Assembly: GCF_004379255.2 (NCBI RefSeq)
Contig: NC_056048.1
Location: 4,216,001-4,280,000 of the forward strand
DNA: 64,000 nt
DNA from: Salvia splendens
Lineage: Eukaryota > Streptophyta > Magnoliopsida > Lamiales > Lamiaceae
Direction: 5' to 3'
The position numbers were made by a program, and so were the translations under genes. The notes under the pieces are model-generated. The model did not search any database. It was not told the DNA's origin and saw nothing but the letters and a program-made list of their open reading frames with translations. Positions 44,747-54,609 of the stretch are shown one piece after another (position 1 is the first letter of the stretch; each line of letters starts with the position of its first letter).

Positions 44747-45892
44747 TTAGGAAACTACCTTTCTCTTCTTTATCTTCATCTCCTTCACACCTTTTCTTGG
44801 ACCATGTGCCTCCTCCACACAAGGCCAAACAAGGCTCCCAACAACAACCTCCGTATCGAAAAACGGCTCATCCGCCTTTGCCTCAAACGAGGCGCTGAAG
44901 CCGCTAACACGAGCGATTGCGGCAGTTTTCTTCTTCAGATCGTACCAGCTGAGGCACATTCCATCGTCGTTCAGCAAAACCTCGCCGCCGCTCTTGGAGA
45001 AAGCCAGCGGCCGCAGATCGCCGCGCGGCGGCGGATCGAGCTGCAGTAATTTCATCCACGACTGCTTCACGCCGTATTCCTTCATCAACCAGATCTCAGT
45101 GCTACATTTCCTCCCAGGAACAACCGCCGCGAGACACCCTCCCATCACCTCTACTGATTCCAAACCACGAATCGCGCCGACGCTGTGTTCCGGCAGCGGA
45201 ATCTCGCGGTGCTCTTCCTTTCCGAGATCAAACGCCATGATCACCATCTCAGGGTTGTCGCCGTGTTTCGCAACCGTGTGGAGCGCGCCGTTCAGGTAGA
45301 TTCCCCATCTTGAAGTGTGACGTGGCAACAAATAGGGGAAATCCTTTGCCTTCTTCCATGAATTGGATTTGAGGCTGTAGATCGTCGTTTCCGTGGCGAA
45401 GGTATTGCCATCCCTGCCGGTTACAGCCTGATTAACGCTAACAACTTTATAATCGTCGTGTTTTGAATCGTATCCCAGCGCGAATATAGCCTGCACGTAG
45501 TCGAATCTGAAAAATCGATGGGGAATCGGCGGTTGCGCGGCCAATTTGAGCTGCTTCCGGATTGCCGGATTCCAGAGGAATATGTCGCCGGAGGTGGGGG
45601 TGAGAAGAACGAGGCCATTGGAGGAGCCTTTGACGGAGAAAGGCTCGATTCGTGCGTCGCCAACTTGCAATTGGTTGAAGGAATCCAGATCTACGCAGTA
45701 AAATCGGGATGAATCGACTAAAAGAGTGAGATTTGTGTTGGATCTCAAGGAGTTGTGCAGATGCAGTTGAATGAATTGTTTGCTGTCGATTAAGGATCGC
45801 CATGATCTGGAAACGGACCTGAAACGCAACAGCGCCTTCGGCGGCAGGCAGCCGATAATTTCTCGGACGATTTCTTCAGGTAGAAACGGCAT
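44747..45892 (-). CDS. CPR1-like F-box protein, copy 2
   Basis: The frame encodes 381 residues from MPFLPEEIVREIIGCLPPKALLRFRSVSRSWRSLI at 45892, the start shared with copy 1. In-frame ATGs further upstream (near 45954 and 45970) lie at or inside Harbinger element H and are unlikely to be native, though they would add a 21- to 26-residue N-terminal tail. F-box is residues 3-45, followed by the F-box-associated domain (LFWN-type FLWNPAIRKQLKLAAQ, ALGYDSKHDDYKVVSVNQ, STEIWLMKEYGVKQSW). It differs from copy 1 by small indels (AIRGLESVEV) and a shorter tail. An SCF substrate receptor; target unknown. Confidence 0.88.
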   Translation of the reverse strand: MPFLPEEIVREIIGCLPPKALLRFRSVSRSWRSLIDSKQFIQLHLHNSLRSNTNLTLLVDSSRFYCVDLDSFNQLQVGDARIEPFSVKGSSNGLVLLTPTSGDIFLWNPAIRKQLKLAAQPPIPHRFFRFDYVQAIFALGYDSKHDDYKVVSVNQAVTGRDGNTFATETTIYSLKSNSWKKAKDFPYLLPRHTSRWGIYLNGALHTVAKHGDNPEMVIMAFDLGKEEHREIPLPEHSVGAIRGLESVEVMGGCLAAVVPGRKCSTEIWLMKEYGVKQSWMKLLQLDPPPRGDLRPLAFSKSGGEVLLNDDGMCLSWYDLKKKTAAIARVSGFSASFEAKADEPFFDTEVVVGSLVWPCVEEAHGPRKGVKEMKIKKRKVVS

Positions 45893-45961
45893 GGCGGCGC
45901 TTTGGATTTGGTTGGAGGAAGAGTTTGGAGGTTTAGAGCATTCACTAGAGCCCATCTTTAA

Positions 45962-47511
45962 GACCATCATTAACCCGGCCCAATTTCAGACCCCAAGTCC
46001 CCTCCACGTCATTATTCCCCTAAATTTGAGTCTCAGGCCACAACTGCTCTAACCCTGTAGGCCTCAACCCGGCCGCAACTAATAAATGACAATATTCACA
46101 ACTTCAACCTATTTTGCTCGTAAATGCAATACGTTGAACAATAGAAACCGGGAAAATACATTGTTCAGTAGAAATTAAAATTACAAATCCTAGACAAAGC
46201 AAATTAAAAATCCTAGAAAATAAAAATACAAGTCATAGAAACACGGGCCCCAACTACTACTTCTTCATTTGTGCGCGAAGGTAGGCGATCATCTCACGGT
46301 GCAACTCGAGATCGAACTCCGACATTGTCGAGGTATCCCTCGATGTCAACTCTGTCAGCTGGCTCATCCGCCAGGTAATACCCATCTCCGACATAGAGTC
46401 GGAGTCCAGAGACTGATTGGGCGGCGGTGGCTGCATAGCTGAGTAGCTCGCAGTTGCCTTCACCTTCGTTTTTCTCTTTGTTGTCTTTGTTCCCATCGGA
46501 CGGCTTTGAACGCTAGGGGATGAGAAGAAGACGTCGTCGTCCGCCACGTTGAGGTCGATCGCCGGACCTCCTTCGCTCGAAGAGTAGTTTCCGGCGGCGG
46601 AAACTTTGGTTCACTTGCCGTCGGTTCGGCACCATCGGTGTACTTCGAGCTCTTCTCGACAATCTTTCAAACGTCGAAGTACTTGAAGTGCTTCTTCCCG
46701 TCAGGGAAGAACTCCTCCTTGGCCTTCTCCACGAGGTCCATTTCGTTGTGCGGCCACATCCGGAGGACGTTAGTCCACTTGCCGTTCCACTTGCTCATCT
46801 CCTTTTGGACCCGACCCCAATGCTTGCACAGCTTCACGTAGCTACGCTCGAACGTCCCTTTAGGACGCTCAGCGTTGTACTTCTCAGCAATCCGCTCCCA
46901 GAACACCTTGCCGCTCTGCTGGTTGCCGATGATAGGATCCTCGTCGACGTCGACGTAGTTCTTGGCCAACCACAATGGCTCTTGCGGACTATACTTCTTC
47001 GGCCCCTCATCATCCGCAACCTTGCCCTTGCCCCGCCCTTCAGCGGGCTCCATATCACTAATCTCGTACTCATCAGTGCTAACTGGCGATGTTATGTCGA
47101 TGTTGCTACCCACTTCCGGACTAGGCGTCAGTTGCGATGGGGGTGATGACGGCACGTACCAATTGTTGGCGTTGACGAACTCGTTCATCGCTGTTAAACT
47201 AATCCATTGAAGTCGAAAATATGGGAATACAAGAGGATTGAAATGGGTAATGTACGTAAGATTGGTGCACAAATGTTCCGTATTTATAGACACAAAATCG
47301 AAAAGAAAAAAAATAAAAACTTGGGGACTTGCGGCCCGGCCCGAAGAGCATGCAACGCAGGGCCGGGACTCGCTCATTGCGGCCTGTGCACGTCTAACGC
47401 CGGCCAGGCCGGACCCCAGGACCGACCTGGGCCGGAACTTTGTCGCCTCCAACGCTGAGCTCGGGCTGGAACTCGCTTTTTGCGGCCCAGCCTGTAGCGT
47501 TAATGATGCTC
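45962..47511 (-). mobile_element. PIF/Harbinger element H, ORF1-only
   Basis: Left end GACCATCATTAACCCGGCCC and right end GTTAATGATGCTC are inverted repeats; TAA lies on both sides (45959-45961, 47512-47514). 1.55 kb with an ORF1 gene on the minus strand and no transposase. It sits 69 bp upstream of the F-box copy 2 start codon, with another terminus-like motif (TTAGAGCATTCACTAG) between them. Confidence 0.88.
46257..47188 (-). pseudogene. Harbinger ORF1, Myb/SANT-like, frameshifted (element H)
   Basis: It starts MNEFVNANNWYVPSSPPSQL at 47188, with TATA-like TATTTATAGAC near 47285 upstream (minus strand: GTCTATAAATA). The SANT-like domain reads YSPQEPLWLAKNYVDVDEDPIIGNQQSGKVFWERIAEKYN, then HWGRVQKEMSKWNGKW and FFPDGKKHFKYFDV, and stops at 46667. 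The rest continues in other frames (46547-46257: KTTKRKTKVKATASYSAM ... FDLELHREMIAYLRAQMKK). One or two frame breaks near 46560-46667 separate the DNA-binding half from the C-terminal helix. Confidence 0.85.
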
Positions 47512-47712
47512 TAATCATGTCTTCATTTTCCTTCTGCCACATGTCTAGCTTATCTCATAGTCCATCCAGCCTATCTCATTTCATCTATCCCTATATATAT
47601 AATTTTAATTGTGACTGTTTACCAAATATTTTACTTGTCTTAATTAAATTATTTAAAACTTTTGGGCACGAACATTAAGATATTGTGTCAAAAAGTAGAA
47701 CATAATAAAGTA

Positions 47713-48206
47713 CTCATTCTGGACCTTATAATTTGTTATGTATTGACCTAACATGGATTTTAAAAAATGAAATGAAAAATGAGTGGAATGTGAATCTCAT
47801 TTTTATATACTCTCTCCATCTCATGTTACTCGGGGCATTTCTTTTCGGCACGAGATTTAAGAAAGTTGTGTTTAATGAGTTAAATAAAGTAAAAAAAGTA
47901 GAAGAGAGAAATAAAATAAGAGAGAGGAGAGAAAGTAAAGTAAAAGAATGAATAAAATAAGTGTGATTAGATGTTTTGTTTTTAGCCAAAAAGAGAAATG
48001 ACTCAAGTAACTTGACACAATTCAAAAAGGAATACGACTTAAGTAACTTGGGACGGAAGGAATATTAATTTTATAATAAAATGTGAGTGAGAATGAGTTT
48101 GTAGAATGTGAGATCCACAGCTAAAAGTGGAAAAGGTGAAATGTGACAAATTTTATGTAACGAACTAAAATAGAAATAAGTGACAAATTTTCAGGAATAG
48201 AGGGGG
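47713..48206. mobile_element. Stowaway MITE interrupted by a second Stowaway
   Basis: The outer element begins CTCATTCTGGACC and ends near AATAGAGGGGG at 48206. Its two halves align with the intact MITE at 10853-11098 (TTATAATTTG ... AATGTGAGATCCACA ... AAATTTTCAGG). It is split at an internal TATA by the element at 47810-48062. Confidence 0.8.
47810..48062. mobile_element. Inner Stowaway MITE (nested)
   Basis: Ends CTCTCTCCATCTCATGTTAC and GTAACTTGGGACGGAAGGAA are inverted repeats flanked by TA, inserted in the outer MITE. Confidence 0.82.
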
Positions 48207-48234
48207 TGAAAGAGATAAAGAGAAAGTGAAGTAA

Positions 48235-49403
48235 GAGCATCTCCAATAGGTTAGGACGTCAAATAGCCCTCAAATAGCCTTCACACTGCCACATCATCAG
48301 CACTGCAATTCTCCTGCCACATCAGCTTGCCACATCAACTGGACATCAAATAGCCCTCACATAGCCTTCACACTACCTATCCAAATCACTAATAACAATT
48401 ATATAATTTAATTTACACTCGTATCAACATACGGAATTTAATTTACGAGACAAATACGGAAAATTCGAATAATAATATTAAAATTTAAAAAGTACATTAA
48501 TTTTAAAAAAAAAGTACAATAATTAAAAAAATTACATTTAAAAAATTACATAAATTTGCATAAAAACTAACGCCTTGCAATGCTCCGCGCCCACAACTCT
48601 TCAACTAAATCATTTTGCAGTCGAATATGAGCCTCCGTCTGACGCATGTCGGCATGTGCTTGGAGGAGGGCTTCTTCATCGTGCGGTACCCCACCTCGTA
48701 CGTTGGCGGTGGTGACGCCGTGGCTTGGACCTGCTTCATTATCGTCGGTGGCCCAATCAGTCAGTTGTACACCTTCATCTTCGACGATCATGTTGTGCAT
48801 GATAATACAGGCGTACATTATATCAGCAATGCAGTCGACATGCCACAAACGCGTTGGTCCCTTAACTGCAGCCCATCGAGCTTGAAGCACACCAAATGCG
48901 CGCTCCACGTCCTTTCGCGCCGACTCCTGCCGCGTCGCAAAGTAGGCCTTCTTCGGATCTGATGCGCACCGGATCGTCTTCACAAAGACGGGCCACCTAG
49001 GGTATATCCCATCCGCCAAGTAGTAGCCCATATCATGCTGGTTGCCATTGGCGACAAAACTGATGGCCGGACCGACGCCCTGGCACTGCTCGTTGAAAAG
49101 GGGCGACGAGTTGAGGACGTTTAGGTCGTTGTTCGAACCGGCTATCCCAAAATACAACGCGCGTATATATAGTGTTTTCGAAAAACAAAAAAAAAATTAA
49201 ATCCGACGCCGGTTTGGCGCCGATCCGGGACGCACAATGGCGCCCGTGAGGATCGGCGTCGGAACCGGTGTCAGCGCGGGAATCGGCATGGCGACGCCGA
49301 TTTTGACGCCGATTTCGCCGACGCCGGTTCCAATGGTTCGGCGTCAAACCGGCGTCGGCGAAAATCGGCGTCGCGGTGGTGACGCCGGTTATTGGAGATG
49401 CTC
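48235..49403 (-). mobile_element. PIF/Harbinger element I, deletion derivative with transposase 3' half
   Basis: Ends GAGCATCTCCAATA and TATTGGAGATGCTC are inverted repeats with TAA on both sides (48232-48234, 49404-49406). The right 200 bases hold GACGCCGGTT-type repeats and the leader motif CGCGTATATATAGTGTTTTCG, shared with element J. The left 300 bases also match J. An internal deletion joins the leader directly to the middle of the transposase gene. Confidence 0.88.
48567..49160 (-). pseudogene. Harbinger transposase, C-terminal 195 residues only (element I)
   Basis: The frame reads YFGIAGSNNDLNVLNSSPLF, GYYLADGIYPRWPVFVKTI, ESARKDVERAFGVLQARW and IIMHNMIVEDEG to LVEELWARSIARR, keeping the second D and the E of the catalytic core. 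The N-terminal half and first D are deleted, so it is inactive. The C-terminal part is otherwise unbroken. Confidence 0.88.
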
Positions 49404-49406
49404 TAA

Positions 49407-49740
49407 ATGATAGAATAAAATAAGAGGTATTGAATGTTTGGTTTGTAAAAAAATGAAATTACTCAACTTAGTTGGGACATCCTAAAAAGAATTACATCTC
49501 AACTTAATCAGGGCGGAGGAAGTATAAAATAACAAAAACGAAATGAGTTGGACAAAAAAAACATAGAAAAAAAACAAATATAAACATAATTATGACTTCA
49601 CACACTTCACTACTAATACGAAAATCTTCGTTAGACGTTTGGAAAACAATACAACGACAAACAAACATTAAAATAAAATTCAAATGTGCATCACCAATGG
49701 TTACTTGTACTACATGCCAAATCTCTTCAATTATATCGTG
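49407..49740. other. Spacer with a half Stowaway
   Basis: The sequence ACTTAATCAGGGCGGAGGAAG near 49500-49523 looks like one end of a Stowaway whose other half is not clear. No gene. Confidence 0.4.
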
Positions 49741-50910
49741 CTAGAGTCGATGAAGGGCTTCTTTCTGGTGGGTACTAACGAATTCTTGGATCCTTCGAGA
49801 CTCGCCATGCAGTGCACCCATTTGTACGGGCTTACTAGCCACACCGTGGCTTGATCCAGCAGCATCTTTGTTCAGTGATGGAACCAGCATAGGCCAAGCC
49901 CCCGCTTCCTGATCACTAGTACCACCGGAAATTGTAAAGGCGCCGCCCAGTTGCAGAATCTGTTGAGTGCTTAAGGAAGAAGATGAAGTTACAGGCTTAG
50001 GTTTTGATGTTGGGTTGGAATGTAAAATAAAATTCATTGGCCCATTAGTTTTTACTAAACAATTTAAAAACACTCCTCTTTAATTCATCACCGAATATTT
50101 CTCACGGTCTCTCGCTGCTTTATGGTAATGACTCATTTATTGGGAATTATCATTAATCCCCAAGAAGTAATAGTACTATGATTGATCAAATCGATAGTCA
50201 TTAGTTCTATAATTCTAACTCATATAATTATTTCTTTTCTCCGCCTACAAAATTATATATACTATCAATTTATAAATTATAATTCATGTATCAATTTTGT
50301 GTGGTGCATGAATTTAGTTCCTCATATCATCAATTTATGTTTCTATTATTTGTATTACTCCGTATTAGATGGTGTTCTCTTTATTTTTGATTTGTTTACT
50401 TTATTTTTTTTTATATTAATTGCTAATTAGAGTAAGAGTTTAGAGGATATAGTTTCATACGAGAAAATGGCAATATTTTAAAAATGTTATAATCTTTATA
50501 ATTTTATGATGAATATTTATATAAAAAAATTTGTTATCAAAGTGTCTTAGAATTTTGGTGTATGGTTTCACTTAAGAAAATGTTGTTCTCTTTAACTTTT
50601 GTAAAAAGGTTATAAGTAAAATTAAATATTCTAATGCTATTGTTTTTAAAAAAATATAGTACTATTATATTTATGGTTCTGTCACTGTCTTTGTTCACCC
50701 AGTCGGTGAGTCGTACACTTCATCGCTCCAGGTCCTTTCGCGCAGCCTCTTGCTGTTGTGTAAAGTAAGCTCTATTTGGCTCTGTTGGGCATCTCAGGTA
50801 TATCCCATCAGCCAAATAGTACCCCATTTGATGATGGTTGCCGTTGGCTTCGAAATTGATGGTCGGGCCCAAACTCCTGCATTGATCATTAAGTGGAATA
50901 AGGTTAGTGT
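49741..50910 (-). pseudogene. Scattered Harbinger transposase relics
   Basis: Minus-strand scraps of one transposase are separated by unrelated AT-rich sequence. The C-terminal phrase AAGSSHGVASKPVQMGALHG lies at about 49790-49880. The middle region PLNDQCRSLGPTINFEANGN, MGYYLADGIYLRCP and QQQEAARKDLER lies at about 50720-50900. No termini were found. It is an old, broken copy of the A/B/I type. Confidence 0.75.
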
Positions 50911-51008
50911 AATGTAGGGCATATTTGAAATTATGGAACAAGTGATTCGGGATAACTAGGAGTATTAATTTATTAACATTATTATGTACTCTATAGGTCA
51001 ATATAGTA

Positions 51009-51189
51009 CTCCATTCGTCAAGATATTAGATTCATTTCTTTTGGCAAAAGAATTTAGCATGTGTTGTTTAGTGGTGTAAGTGGAGTTGGTAATAAAGTAG
51101 ATTTTTACTATAAATAGAATTGGCCAAAGTATGTTAGGACATCCCAAAATGGCATACGAGTCTAATATCTTGATACAGAGTGAGGATTG
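51009..51189. mobile_element. Stowaway-like MITE (diverged)
   Basis: Left CTCCATTCGTCAAGATATTA and right TAATATCTTGATACAGAGTGAGGATTG are approximate inverted repeats next to TA. Short and non-coding. Confidence 0.6.
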
Positions 51190-51191
51190 TA

Positions 51192-51613
51192 CTCTCAAGA
51201 ATCATCCTGCTTCGTAAGATGGAGGTAGTACAATGCAATTAACACTAATATATCATGTGTATAACAATGTCAAAGTAAGACTTATTTTATTTGTTTTAGA
51301 ATTGTTGAGATCTTGAAAAAACAAATTGAAAAACATGTGTTTTACAAATCAATAATGTTTTAGATTTATTGATACAATTCGATTTCGGTGCTGCATATAT
51401 TTTTGTATGCATATATTATTTGATTGATACTGTCATTTAACTATTAACTTCTAACCTTTTTAAAATAGAAGTTAATACTATTAATAAAGTGGATAAATAA
51501 CATAAGAATTGGATGTAATTAAAAAGAGATCAGATATAGCTTTCTAGGCTGCATTATCCATCAATACCGCAGTTTAACTGCTCAGAGCCCAGTGCAATCA
51601 TATCTCAACCTTA
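51192..51613. other. AT-rich spacer
   Basis: No gene or repeat recognised. Confidence 0.35.
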
Positions 51614-52338
51614 GGGTGTCCACAATGGGGGAGCCGCGCCGCGGCTCGGCGCGCGGCCCCCCATTGCAAAGGCCGAGAGCCGGGGCGGAGAGGCGAGAAG
51701 CGTGGCTGAGCCACGGCCGCGGCCTTCACGCGGCTGAGCCGTGTGAGCCGCGGCCCTCCCATTGCAAGCGCCGCGAATCGCGGCTGGGCCGCGGAATATA
51801 ATTTTTTTTTTTATTTCGAAATTTTTTTATAAATATACGCTCTCATTTCCATTTTTTTATAAATATACACTCTCACTTAGGTTGAGGTCGAAGTTGGGCT
51901 TCTCCGATGGGTCGGCGACGGGCGAAGCAAGCGGCAGTGGGGCCGGTGTCGACGGCGGTGGAGGTGAAGAAGATGTGCCGGATTCCGATGACGCCACCGA
52001 GTAGGAAGCAGTGGCGTTTTTTTCTTTTTATTATTATGTTGTGTTTTTAAAATATTTTCGTTGTAGAATTTTCCCCTATTAATAGTACGACAAAAATTTG
52101 TCTCTACTTCTCTCTTTATTAAATTATTTTTATTATCCAAATTATTAATCTACTAAAATTTAATAACATTAAATTAAATTAAAAATAACATTAAAAAAAG
52201 CAAAAAAAAAAATTAACATTTTAGAGGGCCACATTTGGTGGCCCTTTGAATTTGCATTGACTTTTTTACATTTGTCATTACAAAGGCCACATGGGAGCCA
52301 CAAATGGTGGCCTTTGAAGGCCACCATTGTGGACACTC
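51614..52338. mobile_element. Harbinger-type element L
   Basis: Ends GGGTGTCCACAATGG and CCATTGTGGACACTC are inverted repeats, with TTA on both sides (51611-51613, 52339-52341). 725 bp. The left part is GC-rich (GAGCCGCGCCGCGGC and similar). A short Gly/Asp/Glu-rich frame ending in PDSDDATE lies near 51880-52003, similar in style to the one in element M; it may be the stub of a deleted gene. Confidence 0.85.
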
Positions 52339-52341
52339 TTA

Positions 52342-53768
52342 GGAATCAAAATAAATAGTTTGAAAATGAAAACAAATGATTATAAACGCAAGTGAATAAT
52401 TTGAATTTTTAGTGAAATCCTCAGCGAAAATGCTTATAGTTGTCATCAAATTGACAGTCAGGTCTCAAAGATACATGCCATCATTGGATATAGCAAAAAA
52501 ATCAGATTCAATAGAAAAAAAGGACCACATCGGAAATTTCATTACCTAGGAAATATCTTTGAAGAATTTCTAACAATAAATCATAAATTGTGTTGAATGT
52601 AAATCAAATTGACAAAAAAAGGTGATGTATACAGGGAGAAATGGGATTCTAATAAAATACAGAAACTCTCTTAATTTCCAACTCCGAAAGCATTTCTCAG
52701 CTAAAGAATGGGGTTTTTCAGTTTTAGTGTGGCTTAAATAATGGGGTTTTTTGGATTAGGGTTTGGAAACTGGGCTTGTGAATGTTGAACTAGTTGGGCT
52801 AATGGCTATTAACTATGTCCAGTATATTGATTGAACTAATACTCTATGAAGTGTTCCACTATAAACAATCCGCAATCTAATAATGAGTCTGCCATATTAT
52901 TATTATAGATAATATTCCTCCGTCTCACAAAGTTGGTTCTAGTTTGATTCGGTGCGAGTTTTAAAAAATTATTTGACTTTTGTTAAATGGAGGTGTGTAG
53001 TAAAATAAGGGTCTCATATTGAGGAGATTATAAGTGTATTTAATGTCTATTTTTGGAAAGATCCAATTGCGACAAAATTTCTGGACAGACGAAAATGGTA
53101 AATCGGACAAACTTTGTGGAACCAAGGGAGTATTGTTGAAAATGACCCAAATATTGTAGTACTCCTTCCCCAGTCGAGGACCTTGTTTTGGGCATAAGAT
53201 TTTAGGAAGTACGGTTTAATGGTTAAATAAAGATACCCAATAAAATAGGAAATAGAAAATAGTAAAGAAAAAAAATAATAGAAAGATAAAATTTGTGCTA
53301 AACAACAATCAAAAGTAGATATGAATCATTTGAAATAGGCCAGAGAAGGTTTGTTTTAAAGTTTTAAGTAAATTATTAACGTAGCAAACGAAAAGGTGAG
53401 TTGTGAATTTGATTTGAGATTTAAAATGCGGTTGTGTTGTCATGAGAGGAGCCATTTTTTTATATAGAATCTCTATATTTATTCAACATATCTGTAAGTT
53501 ATTATTAAAATCTCATACTATTAATAATCTATATTCGGATGGCCATATGATGATACTCCAAGAGCAATGTGCGAATACTTGTACATAATTGTTTATTTAA
53601 TTTAATTTAATTTTCTTTTACCACAATGGCTAAAGAAATAAATAGCAAATTAATTCCGGCCTTAATGATTTGATAAATTTACTTAATTCATCGCGAAAAC
53701 GCTCGATATATTTAGTGAGCATTAGAAAATAATGTTAAAGGCACAATTACTAATAATTAATCCCCGAT
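52342..53768. other. Spacer and cystatin 1 upstream region
   Basis: AT-rich. It contains the Stowaway at 52915-53130 and a Stowaway-like start at about 53160, but no gene. Confidence 0.4.
52915..53130. mobile_element. Stowaway-type MITE
   Basis: Left end TTCCTCCGTCTCACAAAGTT and right end AACTTTGTGGAACCAAGGGAG are inverted repeats flanked by TA. Confidence 0.8.
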
Positions 53769-53776
53769 TATAAATA
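53769..53776 (+). promoter_or_regulatory. TATA box of cystatin 1
   Basis: TATAAATA lies 61 bp before the start codon at 53830; the second cystatin has the same box at a similar distance (58 bp). Confidence 0.8.
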
Positions 53777-53829
53777 ACCATCCCACAAACAATTCACCAA
53801 CACAATCCATAATCCAAGCGTAGAAAATC

Positions 53830-54189
53830 ATGGCGCCAAAATCTCTTCACATCCTCTTCGTCTCTCTCTCACTTCTAGCAATTGCGCTTCCCATCTCCGC
53901 CCACCCGCTAGTCGGCGGCTGGAGCCCGATCGCCGATCCGAACGCGCCGGAGATTGTCGAGATCGGGAAATTCGCGGTGGCGCAGCACAACAAACAGGCG
54001 CAGGCGTCCTTGGCTTTCGTGTCTGTGGTGAATGGAGAGTCGCAGGCGGTGGCTGGTATCAATTACAGCCTCCAGATCTCGGTCAGTGACGGCAGCGCCG
54101 CCGCCCCCAAAACTTACTCCGCCTCTGTTTATGCCAAGGTTGCGCCGATTTCATTAGAGCTCACTTCATTCGAGCAAATTAAAGGCTAA
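53830..54189 (+). CDS. Phytocystatin (cysteine proteinase inhibitor), secreted, copy 1
   Basis: A single-exon frame of 119 residues. Residues 1-24 are a signal peptide (MAPKSLHILFVSLSLLAIALPISA). The inhibitor follows with the N-terminal GG (29-30), the plant LARFAV-like helix motif EIGKFAVAQHN (44-54) and the first loop QAVAG (72-76). These wedge into the active cleft of papain-like proteases, roles being control of endogenous proteases and defence against insect or pathogen proteases. The second-loop Trp usual in cystatins is not obvious (VAPISLELTSFEQ). Same family as 61077-61442. Confidence 0.95.
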   Translation: MAPKSLHILFVSLSLLAIALPISAHPLVGGWSPIADPNAPEIVEIGKFAVAQHNKQAQASLAFVSVVNGESQAVAGINYSLQISVSDGSAAAPKTYSASVYAKVAPISLELTSFEQIKG

Positions 54190-54609
54190 TCGACGATTTT
54201 GCATATATATAGGGTTAAGGCGGATCGCCGAATTTAAGAAAATTTTGTTTTCTGGTTAGATTGTGTATGAATTATTAAAGGAAAATAAAATTTCGAGATT
54301 TTTGTGGGTGCATAAATTTTGTTGTGATATTGGTAACTTTAATAAAATACTAAGCACAACTCTTTAGTAGCACAAGATTTTAGAAGGAATTGTTTAGGGT
54401 CCAATAATTAGGGAAAAAAAAGTTAAATATTTTAATATAAAATAAATTGAAATATTTATTTGCAAATATATAAAATGAACATTTTGAATGGAATAAACTA
54501 AAGCAATAATTGAAAAACAGGTGTGAATAGAGATTTTAAGACTATTTTTATTACCAAGTACTTAATAAAGGTTTTATGTTTTGATCCTTTTTTCAAATAT
54601 AATAATTTA
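54190..54609. other. Cystatin 1 3' flank
   Basis: Contains AATAAAATTTCGAGATTTTT, shared with cystatin 2 downstream of its 3'-UTR MITE, then AT-rich spacer. Confidence 0.6.
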
